Positions 8,605 through 17,156 of a stretch of DNA of 64,000 nucleotides are shown one piece after another. The notes beneath the pieces are model-generated. The model was not told the DNA's origin and did not search any database. It saw only the letters and a list, made by a program, of their open reading frames with translations. The stretch's first letter is position 1. The number at the start of each line of letters is the position of its first letter. The translations under genes and the position numbers were made by a program. The DNA lies in assembly GCF_016924665.1 (NCBI RefSeq), contig NZ_JAFFJT010000007.1, positions 248,001 to 312,000 on the forward strand, read 5' to 3'. This stretch comes from Nocardioides sp. SYSU D00038. GTDB lineage: Bacteria > Actinomycetota > Actinomycetes > Propionibacteriales > Nocardioidaceae.

Positions 8605-10338
8605 ATGCCGCCGACCATGCCGCCGTCCGTGCCGCCGTCGCTGCCGCCGTCGCTGCCGCCGTCCGGCCAGCCGAGCCCACCGGCGTCCTCGGGCGCCGCG
8701 AGCGGGGGCCAGTGGGACGGCGCCGGGCCCCCGGTCACCGACTTCGGCTTCTACCAGCGGGTGCTGCGGCGGGGCTGGCGCGTCATCCTGGCCGGGTTGG
8801 CCGTGGGGCTCCTGCTCGGCACGGCGTGGTACGCCGCGGCGCCCCGCACCTACGCCGCGACCGCGTCGGTGCTGGTGACCGCGACCGGCGCCGACACCAC
8901 CAGCACCGTCGGCGAGCGCACGGTGAGCGAGGCGGTCAACCTCGACACCGAGGCCCAGATCCTCACCTCGGCCGACGTGGTCGACCGGGTCCTCGAGGCG
9001 ACCGGTGACGCGTTCCCGGCCCGCGGGATCCTCGACCACGTGGCGGTGCAGGTGCCGCCCAACACCAACGTCCTCGACATCACCGTCAGCGCAGACGACC
9101 CCCGGACCGCGCAGGAGGGGGCCCAGGCGTTCGCCGAGGCCTACCTCGCCAACCGCACCGAGGTCGCGGAGGAGTCGCTGGCCACGAGCACCTCCGAGTA
9201 CGAGCAGCGGCTGGAGGCGGCCCAGGCCCAGCAGGCCGAGCTCACCGTCCAGCTCCGGGCGGCCGAGGAGGCCGGCGACGGCGAGACGGCCACCGGCCTG
9301 CGCACCCGGATCCAGGGCGTCACCGCCCAGATCGCGGCGCTGGCCCAGCGCCTGGTCGAGACCAGCAGCGTCGTGGTCACCGCCGGCCGGGTGATCAACG
9401 CACCCGAGCGGCCCAGCGCCCCCGTCTCCCCCGACCGCCAGCTGGTGCTCGGCTCCGCCGCGGCCCTCGGGCTGCTCCTCGGCGTGGGCAGCAGCATGTT
9501 CACCCAGCGGCAGCGACCGCGCCTGAGCACCGCCGACGACGTCCGGCGCGAGCTGCGGCTCCCGCTCCTGGCCGAGGTCCTGCCCGGAGCCAACGGGGTG
9601 ATGCCGCCGATCGCCACCACCGAGACCGGGCAGGCGATCGCGTTCGCGCGGCTGCACCGCCGGATCAGCGACCTCGGCGCGCGGCGGGTGGTGCTCGCAC
9701 CGGTCTCATCCGAGCCCGCGGCGCTGCACACGGCGTTCAACCTGGCCTGGCAGTTCGCGCGCCACGGCCAGCCCGCCCGGCTGGTCCTCGAGGACGGCGA
9801 CACGCCGCCCGACCCGGCGACCATGGACCAGAGCGGTGGCGGCACCCTCGAGCTCGCGCCGGGCGAGCAGGACCCGGTCCTGCCCGTCGCGAGGTTCGTC
9901 GGGGAGGGCCTGCTCGCCACCCCGGCCCCGCTCGAGGTGATCGACCTCGCCGGCCGCCACGAGGCCCTCCCGCACCTGCCCGGCTCGGACGACGTGGTCA
10001 CCGTCCTGTGCGTCCACCGCGACAGCCAGCTGCTGACCTTCCTGGCCCAGCCCGGCGACGCCGCCGTGCTGGTGGCCGAGAAGGACAAGGACCGCGCCCC
10101 CGACGCGCGCGACGCGCTGCAGCACCTCGAGGGCAGCGGCGCCCAGGTGGCGGGTGTCGTGCTGCACCCCTGGTACGGCGCCGGCATCCCGCGGCTGGTC
10201 GCGCCGTACGGCGAGGCGGCGCCCCGGAGCCGCACCATCGCCCAGAGCGCGACCCAGTTCGCGGCGGCCGTCGTCCGGCGCGGCCGGGGCCGGGGCGGCC
10301 TGCCGTCCCGACCGGCGCTGCCGCCGCAGCGGTCCTGA
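8605..10338 (+). CDS. Wzz/BY-kinase-like chain-length determinant with degenerate kinase domain
   Basis: A 577-residue membrane protein of the polysaccharide copolymerase type, which sets chain length during export. Residues 1-30 are a Pro-rich repeat (MPPTMPPSVPPSLPP). TM1 lies at about 58-77 and is followed by the Wzz beta region. A coiled coil sits at about 190-260 and TM2 at about 280-300. The cytoplasmic C-terminal half is shaped like a BY-kinase or ParA-type ATPase, but the Walker A site is replaced by APVSSEPAALHTAFNLAW, with no GK[ST], and there is no Tyr cluster at the tail. It may therefore be a scaffold and not an active kinase. The start is the ATG at 8605 after GAGGG; the next in-frame ATG at 8617 is possible. 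It leads the plus-strand operon to 18067. Confidence 0.85.
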   Translation: MPPTMPPSVPPSLPPSLPPSGQPSPPASSGAASGGQWDGAGPPVTDFGFYQRVLRRGWRVILAGLAVGLLLGTAWYAAAPRTYAATASVLVTATGADTTSTVGERTVSEAVNLDTEAQILTSADVVDRVLEATGDAFPARGILDHVAVQVPPNTNVLDITVSADDPRTAQEGAQAFAEAYLANRTEVAEESLATSTSEYEQRLEAAQAQQAELTVQLRAAEEAGDGETATGLRTRIQGVTAQIAALAQRLVETSSVVVTAGRVINAPERPSAPVSPDRQLVLGSAAALGLLLGVGSSMFTQRQRPRLSTADDVRRELRLPLLAEVLPGANGVMPPIATTETGQAIAFARLHRRISDLGARRVVLAPVSSEPAALHTAFNLAWQFARHGQPARLVLEDGDTPPDPATMDQSGGGTLELAPGEQDPVLPVARFVGEGLLATPAPLEVIDLAGRHEALPHLPGSDDVVTVLCVHRDSQLLTFLAQPGDAAVLVAEKDKDRAPDARDALQHLEGSGAQVAGVVLHPWYGAGIPRLVAPYGEAAPRSRTIAQSATQFAAAVVRRGRGRGGLPSRPALPPQRS

Positions 10339-10343
10339 GCGCC

Positions 10344-11735
10344 GTGACCGTCGCCGCGCCCCCCGCGGGTGATGGGCTGCTGCGCGCCCTGCACCCCCGC
10401 GACCCGCTGTGGCCGCTGGCCTGCCTGGTGCTGCCGCTGCCGGTGTGGTGGCTGCTGGGCCTGGCCAACCTCGGGTGGTTCCTCGCCGCCGTGCCGATGG
10501 CCGTCTCGCTCGTCCGCCGCCGCCGGCTGCGGGTTCCGCCCGGCTTCGGCTGGTGGCTGGCCTTCCTGCTCTGGCTGGTGCTGAGCACCGCGATGCTCGG
10601 GCAGGACCCCACCGGCACCGTCGCGGAGCCGGCCAGCAGCCGGCTGCTGCCCGTGGCCTTCCGGTTCGCCGAGTACGGCTCGGCCACGGTGATGCTGCTC
10701 TGGGCGCTCAACCTCGACCCGGTGCGGGTCCCGGCGGCGCGGCTCGCCCGGATGCTGGCGGTGCTGTGCGGCTGGACCGTGGCCGGCGGGCTGCTCGGCC
10801 TGGTCGCCCCCACCTTCGAGCTGACCTCGGTCGTGGAGACCCTGCTGCCGGCCGGCATCGCCGACAACAGCTACGTGCAGGCGCTGGTGCACCCCGCGGC
10901 CGCGCAGGTCCAGGACGTGATCGGCACCGGCAACGCCCGGCCGTCGGCGCCGTTCGCCTACACCAACACCTGGGGCAACGCGCTCGGGCTGCTGCTCCCC
11001 TTCGCCGCGGCCGCGGCACTGCTGGCGCGCCGTCCGGCCGCGAGGTGGGGCTGGACGGCGCTCGCGGTCGTCGCGCTGGTGCCGGCGGTGCAGAGCCTCA
11101 ACCGCGGACTGTGGGTGGCCCTGGCCCTGGGCCTGGCCCTGGTGGTCGTGCTGCTGTTCCGCTCGGGGCACACCTTCCCGGCGATGGCCGCGGTCACGGT
11201 CGCCGCGATCGGGCTGGTGGTGGTGGCGGTCAGCCCGCTCGGGGCGACGTTCACCGAGCGGCAGTCGGGCGAGGCCCCGAGCGACGAGATCCGCAGCTTC
11301 AGCATCGCCCGCTCGGTCGAGGTGGCCAGGGAGTCGCCGGTGCTGGGCTTCGGCGGCACCCGCGCCCAGGCCGGCAGCAGCGACTCCATCGCGGTCGGCA
11401 AGTCCGAGCGCTGCCCCAACTGCGGCAACCTCGCGCTCGGCACCAACGGCCAGCTCTGGTTCGCGCTCGTCGGACAGGGGTTCGTCGGCGCGTTCTTCTA
11501 CGTCATGTTCCACGTCTCCCTGCTGCGCCGGTTCCTGCGCCGCACCGAGCCCGGCGACGGCGTGCTCGTGGCGTGCGGGGCGGTGGGGATGGCGCTGGCG
11601 CTGTGGTTCTGCCTGGTCTACGACCGCACCGGGCCCACCGGGTGCATCGAGTTCCTGGTGATCGCGGTCGCCGCCAAGCAGCTGGCCGACCGGGTGGTCC
11701 GGACCGACCCCGTCCGACAGCGAGTGTCGGCATGA
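10344..11735 (+). CDS. O-antigen ligase/polymerase-like membrane protein
   Basis: A 463-residue protein with about 10-12 hydrophobic segments. It has a large extracytoplasmic loop (about 300-370) and a Wzy_C/WaaL-like region (SLNRGLWVALALGLALVV, ESPVLGFGGTRAQAG). Such enzymes polymerise lipid-linked repeat units, or ligate them, on the outer membrane face. The loop contains CPNCGNLALGTNGQLW, a Cys pair of the kind seen in actinobacterial members. The start is GTG at 10344, 5 nt past the wzz-like stop. It overlaps the next gene by ATGA. With the flippase at 13798 and the Wzz-like protein it completes a Wzx/Wzy-type pathway. Ligase versus polymerase cannot be decided from sequence alone. Confidence 0.85.
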   Translation: MTVAAPPAGDGLLRALHPRDPLWPLACLVLPLPVWWLLGLANLGWFLAAVPMAVSLVRRRRLRVPPGFGWWLAFLLWLVLSTAMLGQDPTGTVAEPASSRLLPVAFRFAEYGSATVMLLWALNLDPVRVPAARLARMLAVLCGWTVAGGLLGLVAPTFELTSVVETLLPAGIADNSYVQALVHPAAAQVQDVIGTGNARPSAPFAYTNTWGNALGLLLPFAAAAALLARRPAARWGWTALAVVALVPAVQSLNRGLWVALALGLALVVVLLFRSGHTFPAMAAVTVAAIGLVVVAVSPLGATFTERQSGEAPSDEIRSFSIARSVEVARESPVLGFGGTRAQAGSSDSIAVGKSERCPNCGNLALGTNGQLWFALVGQGFVGAFFYVMFHVSLLRRFLRRTEPGDGVLVACGAVGMALALWFCLVYDRTGPTGCIEFLVIAVAAKQLADRVVRTDPVRQRVSA

Positions 11736-12880
11736 GCCCCGACCTGCCTCAGCCGGACCTGCCCCGGCCGGACCTCCCCTGGTCGGACCTCCTCTGGCCG
11801 GGCACCTTCGGCACCGACCGGCGGTGGCTGGTGGTCGAGCGGGCCGGCTCGGTGCGCGCCCTGCTGCCCGCGAGCCCGCGCCGGGTGCGGCACGCCGCCC
11901 TGGCGCGCAGCAACGGACCGGAGCCGCTGGCCCGCCACCTGGCCCGACGCGCGTACGCCGCCGCGGCCACCGTGCGGGCGCCCCGCACCGTGGTCCTCCC
12001 CGGCACCGCGCTGGCCGACCGGCTGGGCGAGCACGTCGGCGAGGCCGTGCACCCGGTGGTGCAGCTCGGGCCGCCGCGGGCCAACCGCAAGCCGGTGGTG
12101 ATCGCGCTCGACGGGCGCGGCCGGGTGCGTGCCGTCGCCAAGCTCGGCGTCACCGCGCTCACCGCCGGGCTGGTGCGCCGCGAGGCCGCGGCGCTGGCCG
12201 AGCTGGCCTGGCTCGACTCCCCCGCGCTCACGGTCCCCCGGCTGCTGGCGCTCGACGACTGGCAGGGCCATCCCCTGCTGGTGCAGTCGGCCGTGCCGAC
12301 GGCCGGCCGGCACCGGGTGCCCGGCCCGGAGGCGCTGGTCGACGCCCTGGCGACGCTCGACACGCTGCCGGGCGAGCCGCCCGGTCCCGCGTCGTACGTC
12401 GCCGGGCTGGTGGACGCCGTCGGGGGGCTCGCCGGCGCCTCCGACCGCGACCTGCTCGGGGCCGCCCTCGCGGCGGTCGAGCCCGGTGCCGGGCGGCTGG
12501 TCCGCTCGCACGGCGACTGGTCGCCGCAGAACGTCGCGGCCGGACCCACCGGGGTCGTGGCCTGGGACTGGGAGCGGTCGGGGTGGCGGCCGGCGGGCTT
12601 CGACGCCCTCCACCTGGCGCTCCAGGCCCGGCTGGCCCGCGGGCCCGATCCCCAGTCCGGGGTATCCCTGCTGCTCACCGCCGGCGACGTCCTGGCGCGG
12701 TGCCACGATCGGAGCGCGACGGACTGGTCGCCCGAGGACACCGCGACGCTGCTCATGGTCGAGCTGGCGGCCCGCTACCTCGGTGACGGCCAGGCCGGCA
12801 CCGGCTCGCCGGGCTCTCGGGTCATGGACTGGGTGACGCCGGCGCTGGCTCGGGTCACGGCCGCGCGCGGTGCCCGATGA
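11732..12880 (+). CDS. APH-family (aminoglycoside-phosphotransferase-fold) kinase-like protein
   Basis: A 382-residue protein whose C-terminal half has the APH/choline-kinase signature. SHGDWSPQNVAAG (about residue 260) provides the catalytic Asp and the Asn, and AWDWERSGW (about 277) the metal-binding Asp. The N-terminal part contains VVIALDGRGRVRAVAKLG, a plausible nucleotide-binding sheet with a Lys. The first 20 residues are a Pro/Asp/Leu repeat (DLPQPDLPRPDLPW). Within an exopolysaccharide operon it probably phosphorylates a sugar or a lipid-linked intermediate and not an antibiotic. That is inferred from context. It is coupled to the preceding gene by an ATGA overlap. Confidence 0.75.
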   Translation: MSPDLPQPDLPRPDLPWSDLLWPGTFGTDRRWLVVERAGSVRALLPASPRRVRHAALARSNGPEPLARHLARRAYAAAATVRAPRTVVLPGTALADRLGEHVGEAVHPVVQLGPPRANRKPVVIALDGRGRVRAVAKLGVTALTAGLVRREAAALAELAWLDSPALTVPRLLALDDWQGHPLLVQSAVPTAGRHRVPGPEALVDALATLDTLPGEPPGPASYVAGLVDAVGGLAGASDRDLLGAALAAVEPGAGRLVRSHGDWSPQNVAAGPTGVVAWDWERSGWRPAGFDALHLALQARLARGPDPQSGVSLLLTAGDVLARCHDRSATDWSPEDTATLLMVELAARYLGDGQAGTGSPGSRVMDWVTPALARVTAARGAR

Positions 12881-12908
12881 GCCCGTTGGGGCAGAGGAGA
12901 TGGGTGCG

Positions 12909-13805
12909 ATGAGCGAGGTGGCGGTGCGGACGCCGACGGCGACCGCCGGACGCCGTCCCGACGGGCTGCGCGACGTCGCGCGCGCGGTGCGCGACGTGGC
13001 GGGGCGGGCGACCGCCGGGCAGCGGGTGCTGCCCGGGCTGCTGATCTCCGGCGGGCAGCGCTGCGGCACGACCTCGCTCTACAAGGCGCTGGTGCAGCAG
13101 CCCCACCTGCACCGGCCGGTGTGGCGCAAGGGCGTGCACTACTTCGACGTCGACCACCACCGCGGCCTGGACTGGTACCGCTCGCACTTCCCGCTGCACC
13201 GCACCCTGGCCCACACCACCGCGCGGTTCGGCGCCCCCTCGCTGGCCTTCGAGTCCAGCCCCTACTACCTCTTCCACCCGCTCGCCGGCCCGCGGATCGC
13301 GGCCGAGCTGCCCGACGTGCGGGTCGTGGTGCTGGTGCGCGACCCCGTCGAGCGGGCGTTCTCGGCCTGGGCCCACGAGCGCGCCCGCGGCTTCGAGCAC
13401 CTCTCCTTCTCCGACGCGCTCGCCGCCGAGGAGGAGCGGCTGGCCGGCGAGGACGAGCGGCTGGCCGCCGACCCGTCGTACTCCTCCCATGCCCACCGCC
13501 ACCAGGCCTACCGCGCCCGCGGGGAGTACGCGCCCCAGCTGGAGCGGCTCGCCGGGCTGCTCGGCCGCGAGCGGCTCAAGGTCGTCGACAGCCACCGCTT
13601 CTTCACCGAGCCCGAGCCGGTCCACGCCGACCTGCTGGCCTGGCTCGGCACCAGCGCGGTGGCGCCCACCACCTTCGAGCGCCACAACGCCCGTCCGCGC
13701 GACGCGATGCCCGCCGGGCTGCGCCGCCGCCTGGAGGAGCACTTCGCGCCGTACGACGAGCAGCTCGGCGCGTGGCTCGGCCGAGCGCCGTCGTGGCATG
13801 GCTGA
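12909..13805 (+). CDS. PAPS-dependent sulfotransferase (first of two)
   Basis: A 298-residue cytoplasmic sulfotransferase that transfers sulfate from PAPS to a hydroxyl, here probably on a polysaccharide unit. The 5'-phosphosulfate loop is LLISGGQRCGTTSLYKAL (about 45-62). The 3'-phosphate motif is VVVLVRDPVERAFSAW (about 139-154), with Arg144 and Ser152 in the expected places. The sequence resembles heparan N-deacetylase/N-sulfotransferase-type domains (KGVHYFDV, SSPYYLFHP). I chose the ATG at 12909 because GAGGAG precedes it by 9 nt; ATGs at 12870 and 12900 are in frame but worse placed. It overlaps the flippase fusion by 8 nt. Confidence 0.88.
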   Translation: MSEVAVRTPTATAGRRPDGLRDVARAVRDVAGRATAGQRVLPGLLISGGQRCGTTSLYKALVQQPHLHRPVWRKGVHYFDVDHHRGLDWYRSHFPLHRTLAHTTARFGAPSLAFESSPYYLFHPLAGPRIAAELPDVRVVVLVRDPVERAFSAWAHERARGFEHLSFSDALAAEEERLAGEDERLAADPSYSSHAHRHQAYRARGEYAPQLERLAGLLGRERLKVVDSHRFFTEPEPVHADLLAWLGTSAVAPTTFERHNARPRDAMPAGLRRRLEEHFAPYDEQLGAWLGRAPSWHG

Positions 13806-16224
13806 GCCGGCCGACCGGCTGCTGAGCCGCCTGGGCGGGGGCAGCCTGCTGACCTTGGCCGGGGCGCTGGCCTCGGCGGTCAGCACGCTGCTGCTGGTGG
13901 TGCTGACCACCCGACTGCTCGCCCCCCACGACGCCGGCCTGGTCTTCGGGGTCACCTCCGGCTTCCTGCTCCTCGCCGCGCTCCTGCGCAGCGGTACGCC
14001 CACGGGCGTGGTGCTCTTCGTCTCCCGCGACGAGCACGCCGACGCCGCCCACGTGCGGGCCGTGGCCCGGCTGGCCACCCGGCCGGTGCTGCTCGTCTCG
14101 GTGCTGGTTGCCCTGGCTGCCGCACCCGCGGCAGCGTGGCTGGCCGACCGCTGGCGGCTGGAGGCCGGGCCCGCGGGGGTGGCCACCGTGCTGGTGCTGC
14201 TCGCGGGCCTGCCGGCGGCCGCACTGCTCGACACGGTGCTAGCCGTCAGCCGGGGCCGCCACGACATGCGCCCCACCGTGGTGGTCGACCGGCTGGCCCG
14301 GCCGCTGGCCCAGCTCGCGCTGACCGCCGTGGCGGCGGTGCACCCGACCGTGCTGACGGTGACCCTGGCGTGGACGCTGCCGTGGATCGGGGCGCTCGCC
14401 GCCGCCTGGTGGCTGACGCCCGCCCTCCGTGGGCCCGTCCTCCGCGGCAGCCGGCCGACCCCGGCGCCGCCCGGCCTGGGCCGCGAGCTGGCCCGGTTCG
14501 TGGTGCCGCGCGGGGTCACCACCCTGATCCAGGCCGCCTTCCAGCGCCTCGACATCGTGCTGGTCGCCTGGCTGGCCGGCCCGGCCGAGGCCGCGCTCTA
14601 CACCGCGGCCACCCGGTTCGTGGTCGTCGTCCAGCTGGTGCAGCAGGCGGTGGCCGCGGCCGGCGAGCCGGCGCTCGGGCGCAGCCTCGCTGCGGCCCGC
14701 CGCGCCGACGCGCTCGCGGTGTTCCGCACCAGCACCGCCTGGGTGGTCGCCCTGGTCTGGCCGCTGCTGGTCGCCGCGGCCGTGCTGGCGCCGGAGTGGC
14801 TGACCGTCTTCGGCGACTCCTACGACGACGGCGTGCCGGTCGTGCTGGTGCTGGTGGCGGCGATGCTGGTGGCCACCGCCTCGGGGGCCAACGAGACCGT
14901 GCTCAACATGGCCGGCCGGGCGGGCGTGCTGGTCACCACCAACGCAGCCGCCCTCGCCGTGCTGGTGGGGCTCGACCTGTGGCTGGTGCCGAGCCACGGC
15001 GCCACCGGCGCGGCGATCGGCTGGGCGGCCGCGATCGTGGTCAAGAACCTGTCCGGGCTGGTGCTCGCCCGCCGGGTGCTGCCGGGCTCGCCGCTGTCGC
15101 GACCGGCGGTGCTCGGGGCGGCCCTGGGACTCGGCGCGGTCGGGCTGCTGCCGGTGCTGGGCTGGGCCACCGGCGCCGACCGGCTGCGCGTGGTCACGGC
15201 CGTGGTCGGCTGCACGCTCGTGCCGCTGCTCTGGCTGGCGCTGCGCCGGCCGCTCGGCCTCGACCCGCTGCTCGGCCGGCTCCCGCTCCGCACCCTGCGC
15301 CTCGGGGTGGCGCTGGTCGCGGCCACGGTCGCCGCGGCCGGAACGCTCGTGGCGGTGGCCGCCGACGGGCGCGACGACGCCCGCCCCGGAGCGTCGGCCG
15401 TGCTGGTCGGGGCGGCGGTCGACCAGGCGCTGCCGACCTCGGGCCCGCAGACCGCGGCGTACCTCGGCTTCGACGACACCATCGGTGCCCGCACCACGCT
15501 GGCCCATCTCTTCCGCACCTTCGACGAGCCGGTGCTGCCACCCGACCTCGACGACCTGGTCGCGAGCGGCAAGCAGGTCATGGTGTCGTGGAACGCCGCC
15601 GACGCGCCCGGCATCGCCGCCGGGGTCCACGACGACGTGCTGCGCGCCGCGGCCCGCGACGTCCGCGAGGCCGACACGCCGCTGCTGCTCCGGTTCCGCT
15701 GGGAGATGGACCGGCCCAACCTCCGCTCGACCGTCGGGTCGCCCGAGACCTACGTCGCCGCGTGGCGGCACGCCCGCGCGATCTTCGCCGAGGAGGGCGC
15801 GGACCGGGCGGCCTGGGTGTGGTGCCCGACCGCCGCGGGGTTCGAGCCCGGCGGCGACGCTGCGCGCTTCTACCCCGGCGACGACCAGGTCGACTGGCTC
15901 TGCGTCGACGCCTACCCCTTCAAGGAGCTGGTGCCGCTCGCCGACCTGCTGGCGCCGTTCCTGGCCTGGGCGCGCGACCGCCCGCACCCGGTGATGATCG
16001 GCGAGTTCGGCGTGCCGCGGATCGGCACCGACGCCGAGCGGGCGGCGTGGATCAGCGCGGCCGGCCGCTGGCTCGCGGGTCAGCCGTCGGTGCGCGGCGT
16101 CTGCTACTTCAGCCTCGACGTCCACGACGACGCCCGGGTGTTCCAGTTCGCCCTCGACCCCGGTAGCCGCGCGGCCCGGGCCTACGGCGACGTCGTGCGC
16201 CGACTCACGGGAGACACCGCATGA
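13798..16224 (+). CDS. Wzx-type flippase fused to a GH26-like glycoside hydrolase domain
   Basis: An 808-residue fusion. Residues about 15-520 have the alternating hydrophobic segments of MATE/Wzx polysaccharide transporters (about 12-14 helices, for example TLLLVVLTTRLLAPHDAG and FVVPRGVTTLIQAAFQRLDI). Such proteins flip lipid-linked repeat units outward. Residues about 540-800 look like the TIM barrel of GH26 (mannanase-type) hydrolases: YLGFDDTIG, KQVMVSWN, LLLRFRWEMDRPN with Glu636 as candidate acid/base, AWVWCPTA, DWLCVDAYPF and MIGEFGVPR with Glu736 as candidate nucleophile. The 100-residue spacing of the two Glu fits the family. There is no stop or frameshift between the halves, which share one frame and base composition. 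The barrel follows the last helix and is probably extracytoplasmic, by inference. Confidence 0.88.
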   Translation: MAEPADRLLSRLGGGSLLTLAGALASAVSTLLLVVLTTRLLAPHDAGLVFGVTSGFLLLAALLRSGTPTGVVLFVSRDEHADAAHVRAVARLATRPVLLVSVLVALAAAPAAAWLADRWRLEAGPAGVATVLVLLAGLPAAALLDTVLAVSRGRHDMRPTVVVDRLARPLAQLALTAVAAVHPTVLTVTLAWTLPWIGALAAAWWLTPALRGPVLRGSRPTPAPPGLGRELARFVVPRGVTTLIQAAFQRLDIVLVAWLAGPAEAALYTAATRFVVVVQLVQQAVAAAGEPALGRSLAAARRADALAVFRTSTAWVVALVWPLLVAAAVLAPEWLTVFGDSYDDGVPVVLVLVAAMLVATASGANETVLNMAGRAGVLVTTNAAALAVLVGLDLWLVPSHGATGAAIGWAAAIVVKNLSGLVLARRVLPGSPLSRPAVLGAALGLGAVGLLPVLGWATGADRLRVVTAVVGCTLVPLLWLALRRPLGLDPLLGRLPLRTLRLGVALVAATVAAAGTLVAVAADGRDDARPGASAVLVGAAVDQALPTSGPQTAAYLGFDDTIGARTTLAHLFRTFDEPVLPPDLDDLVASGKQVMVSWNAADAPGIAAGVHDDVLRAAARDVREADTPLLLRFRWEMDRPNLRSTVGSPETYVAAWRHARAIFAEEGADRAAWVWCPTAAGFEPGGDAARFYPGDDQVDWLCVDAYPFKELVPLADLLAPFLAWARDRPHPVMIGEFGVPRIGTDAERAAWISAAGRWLAGQPSVRGVCYFSLDVHDDARVFQFALDPGSRAARAYGDVVRRLTGDTA

Positions 16225-17156
16225 AGCCCCCTACCAACCCCCGCGTGCTGTTCCTGGCCGGCCTCGGCCGCAGCGGGACCACCCTGCTGGAACGCACCCT
16301 CGCCGAGGTCGACGGCGTGACCGCGCTGGGCGAGGTGATGCACCTGTGGGAGCGCGGGCTGGTGCGCAACGAGCTGTGCGCGTGCGGCGAGCCGTTCCTG
16401 GCCTGTCCGTTCTGGACCGCGGTCGGCGAGCGCGCCTTCGGCGGCTGGGCGAGCGTCGACCCCGAGCGGATGGCCCACCTCAAGGGTCGGGTCGACCGGG
16501 CCAGCCGGGTGCCGCTGATCGCCCGGGGCGGCGACTCCGGCTTCGCCCGCGACGTGCGCGAGTACGTCGCGGCGTACCTCGCGGTCTACCGCGCCGCCAC
16601 CGACCTGACGGGCGACGTGCTGGTCGACTCGAGCAAGCAGTCGTCGCTGGCCTGGTGCCTCACGCTCGCCGAGGAGCTCGACCTGCGGGTCGTCCACTGC
16701 GTGCGCGACAGCCGCGGCGTCGCGCACTCCTGGGCCAAGAAGGTGGCCCGCCCCGAGGCCGTCGACGGGCGCGACGCCGAGATGACCCGCTACTCCCCCG
16801 CGCTCATCTCGGCGATGTGGACGCTGCACAACGCCACCTCCGAGCTGCTCGGACGGCGGGTGCCGGCGGTCCGGCTGCGCTACGAGGACTTCGTCGAGGC
16901 GCCGGTCGCCTCGACCCGTGCGGTGCTTGACCTCGCCGGCGTCGCCACCCCGGCGTCCCACGTGGCCGCCGACCGCGTGCGGCTCGGGCCGAGCCACTCC
17001 TGCGCCGGCAACCCGATGCGGTTCACCACCGGTGAGATCCCGCTGGTGCGCGACGACCAGTGGCGCTCGGCCCAGGCCACCGGTGCGCGCCGGCTGGTCA
17101 CCGCGCTCACCGCGCCGCTGCTCGCGCACTACGACTACGTCGGGGCGGGGTCGTGA
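16221..17156 (+). CDS. Sulfotransferase family protein (second of two)
   Basis: A 311-residue sulfotransferase only distantly like the one at 12909. The N-terminal VLFLAGLGRSGTTLLERTL (about 9-27) is the 5'-phosphosulfate loop. LRVVHCVRDSRGVAHSWAKK (about 155-175) is the 3'-phosphate site with conserved Arg and Ser, and VRLRYEDFVEAP is the usual C-terminal RYEDL-type segment. Two Cys clusters (ELCACGEPFLACPFW) are typical of the bacterial polysaccharide subgroup. It is coupled to the flippase fusion by an ATGA overlap and to the GT2 gene by a GTGA overlap, so all are made from one message. The acceptor is unknown. Confidence 0.87.
   Translation: MKPPTNPRVLFLAGLGRSGTTLLERTLAEVDGVTALGEVMHLWERGLVRNELCACGEPFLACPFWTAVGERAFGGWASVDPERMAHLKGRVDRASRVPLIARGGDSGFARDVREYVAAYLAVYRAATDLTGDVLVDSSKQSSLAWCLTLAEELDLRVVHCVRDSRGVAHSWAKKVARPEAVDGRDAEMTRYSPALISAMWTLHNATSELLGRRVPAVRLRYEDFVEAPVASTRAVLDLAGVATPASHVAADRVRLGPSHSCAGNPMRFTTGEIPLVRDDQWRSAQATGARRLVTALTAPLLAHYDYVGAGS

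Noticed and set aside
11732..12880. Aminoglycoside resistance gene
   Set aside because: The APH fold is shared with many sugar and lipid kinases, and the operon context is polymer synthesis.
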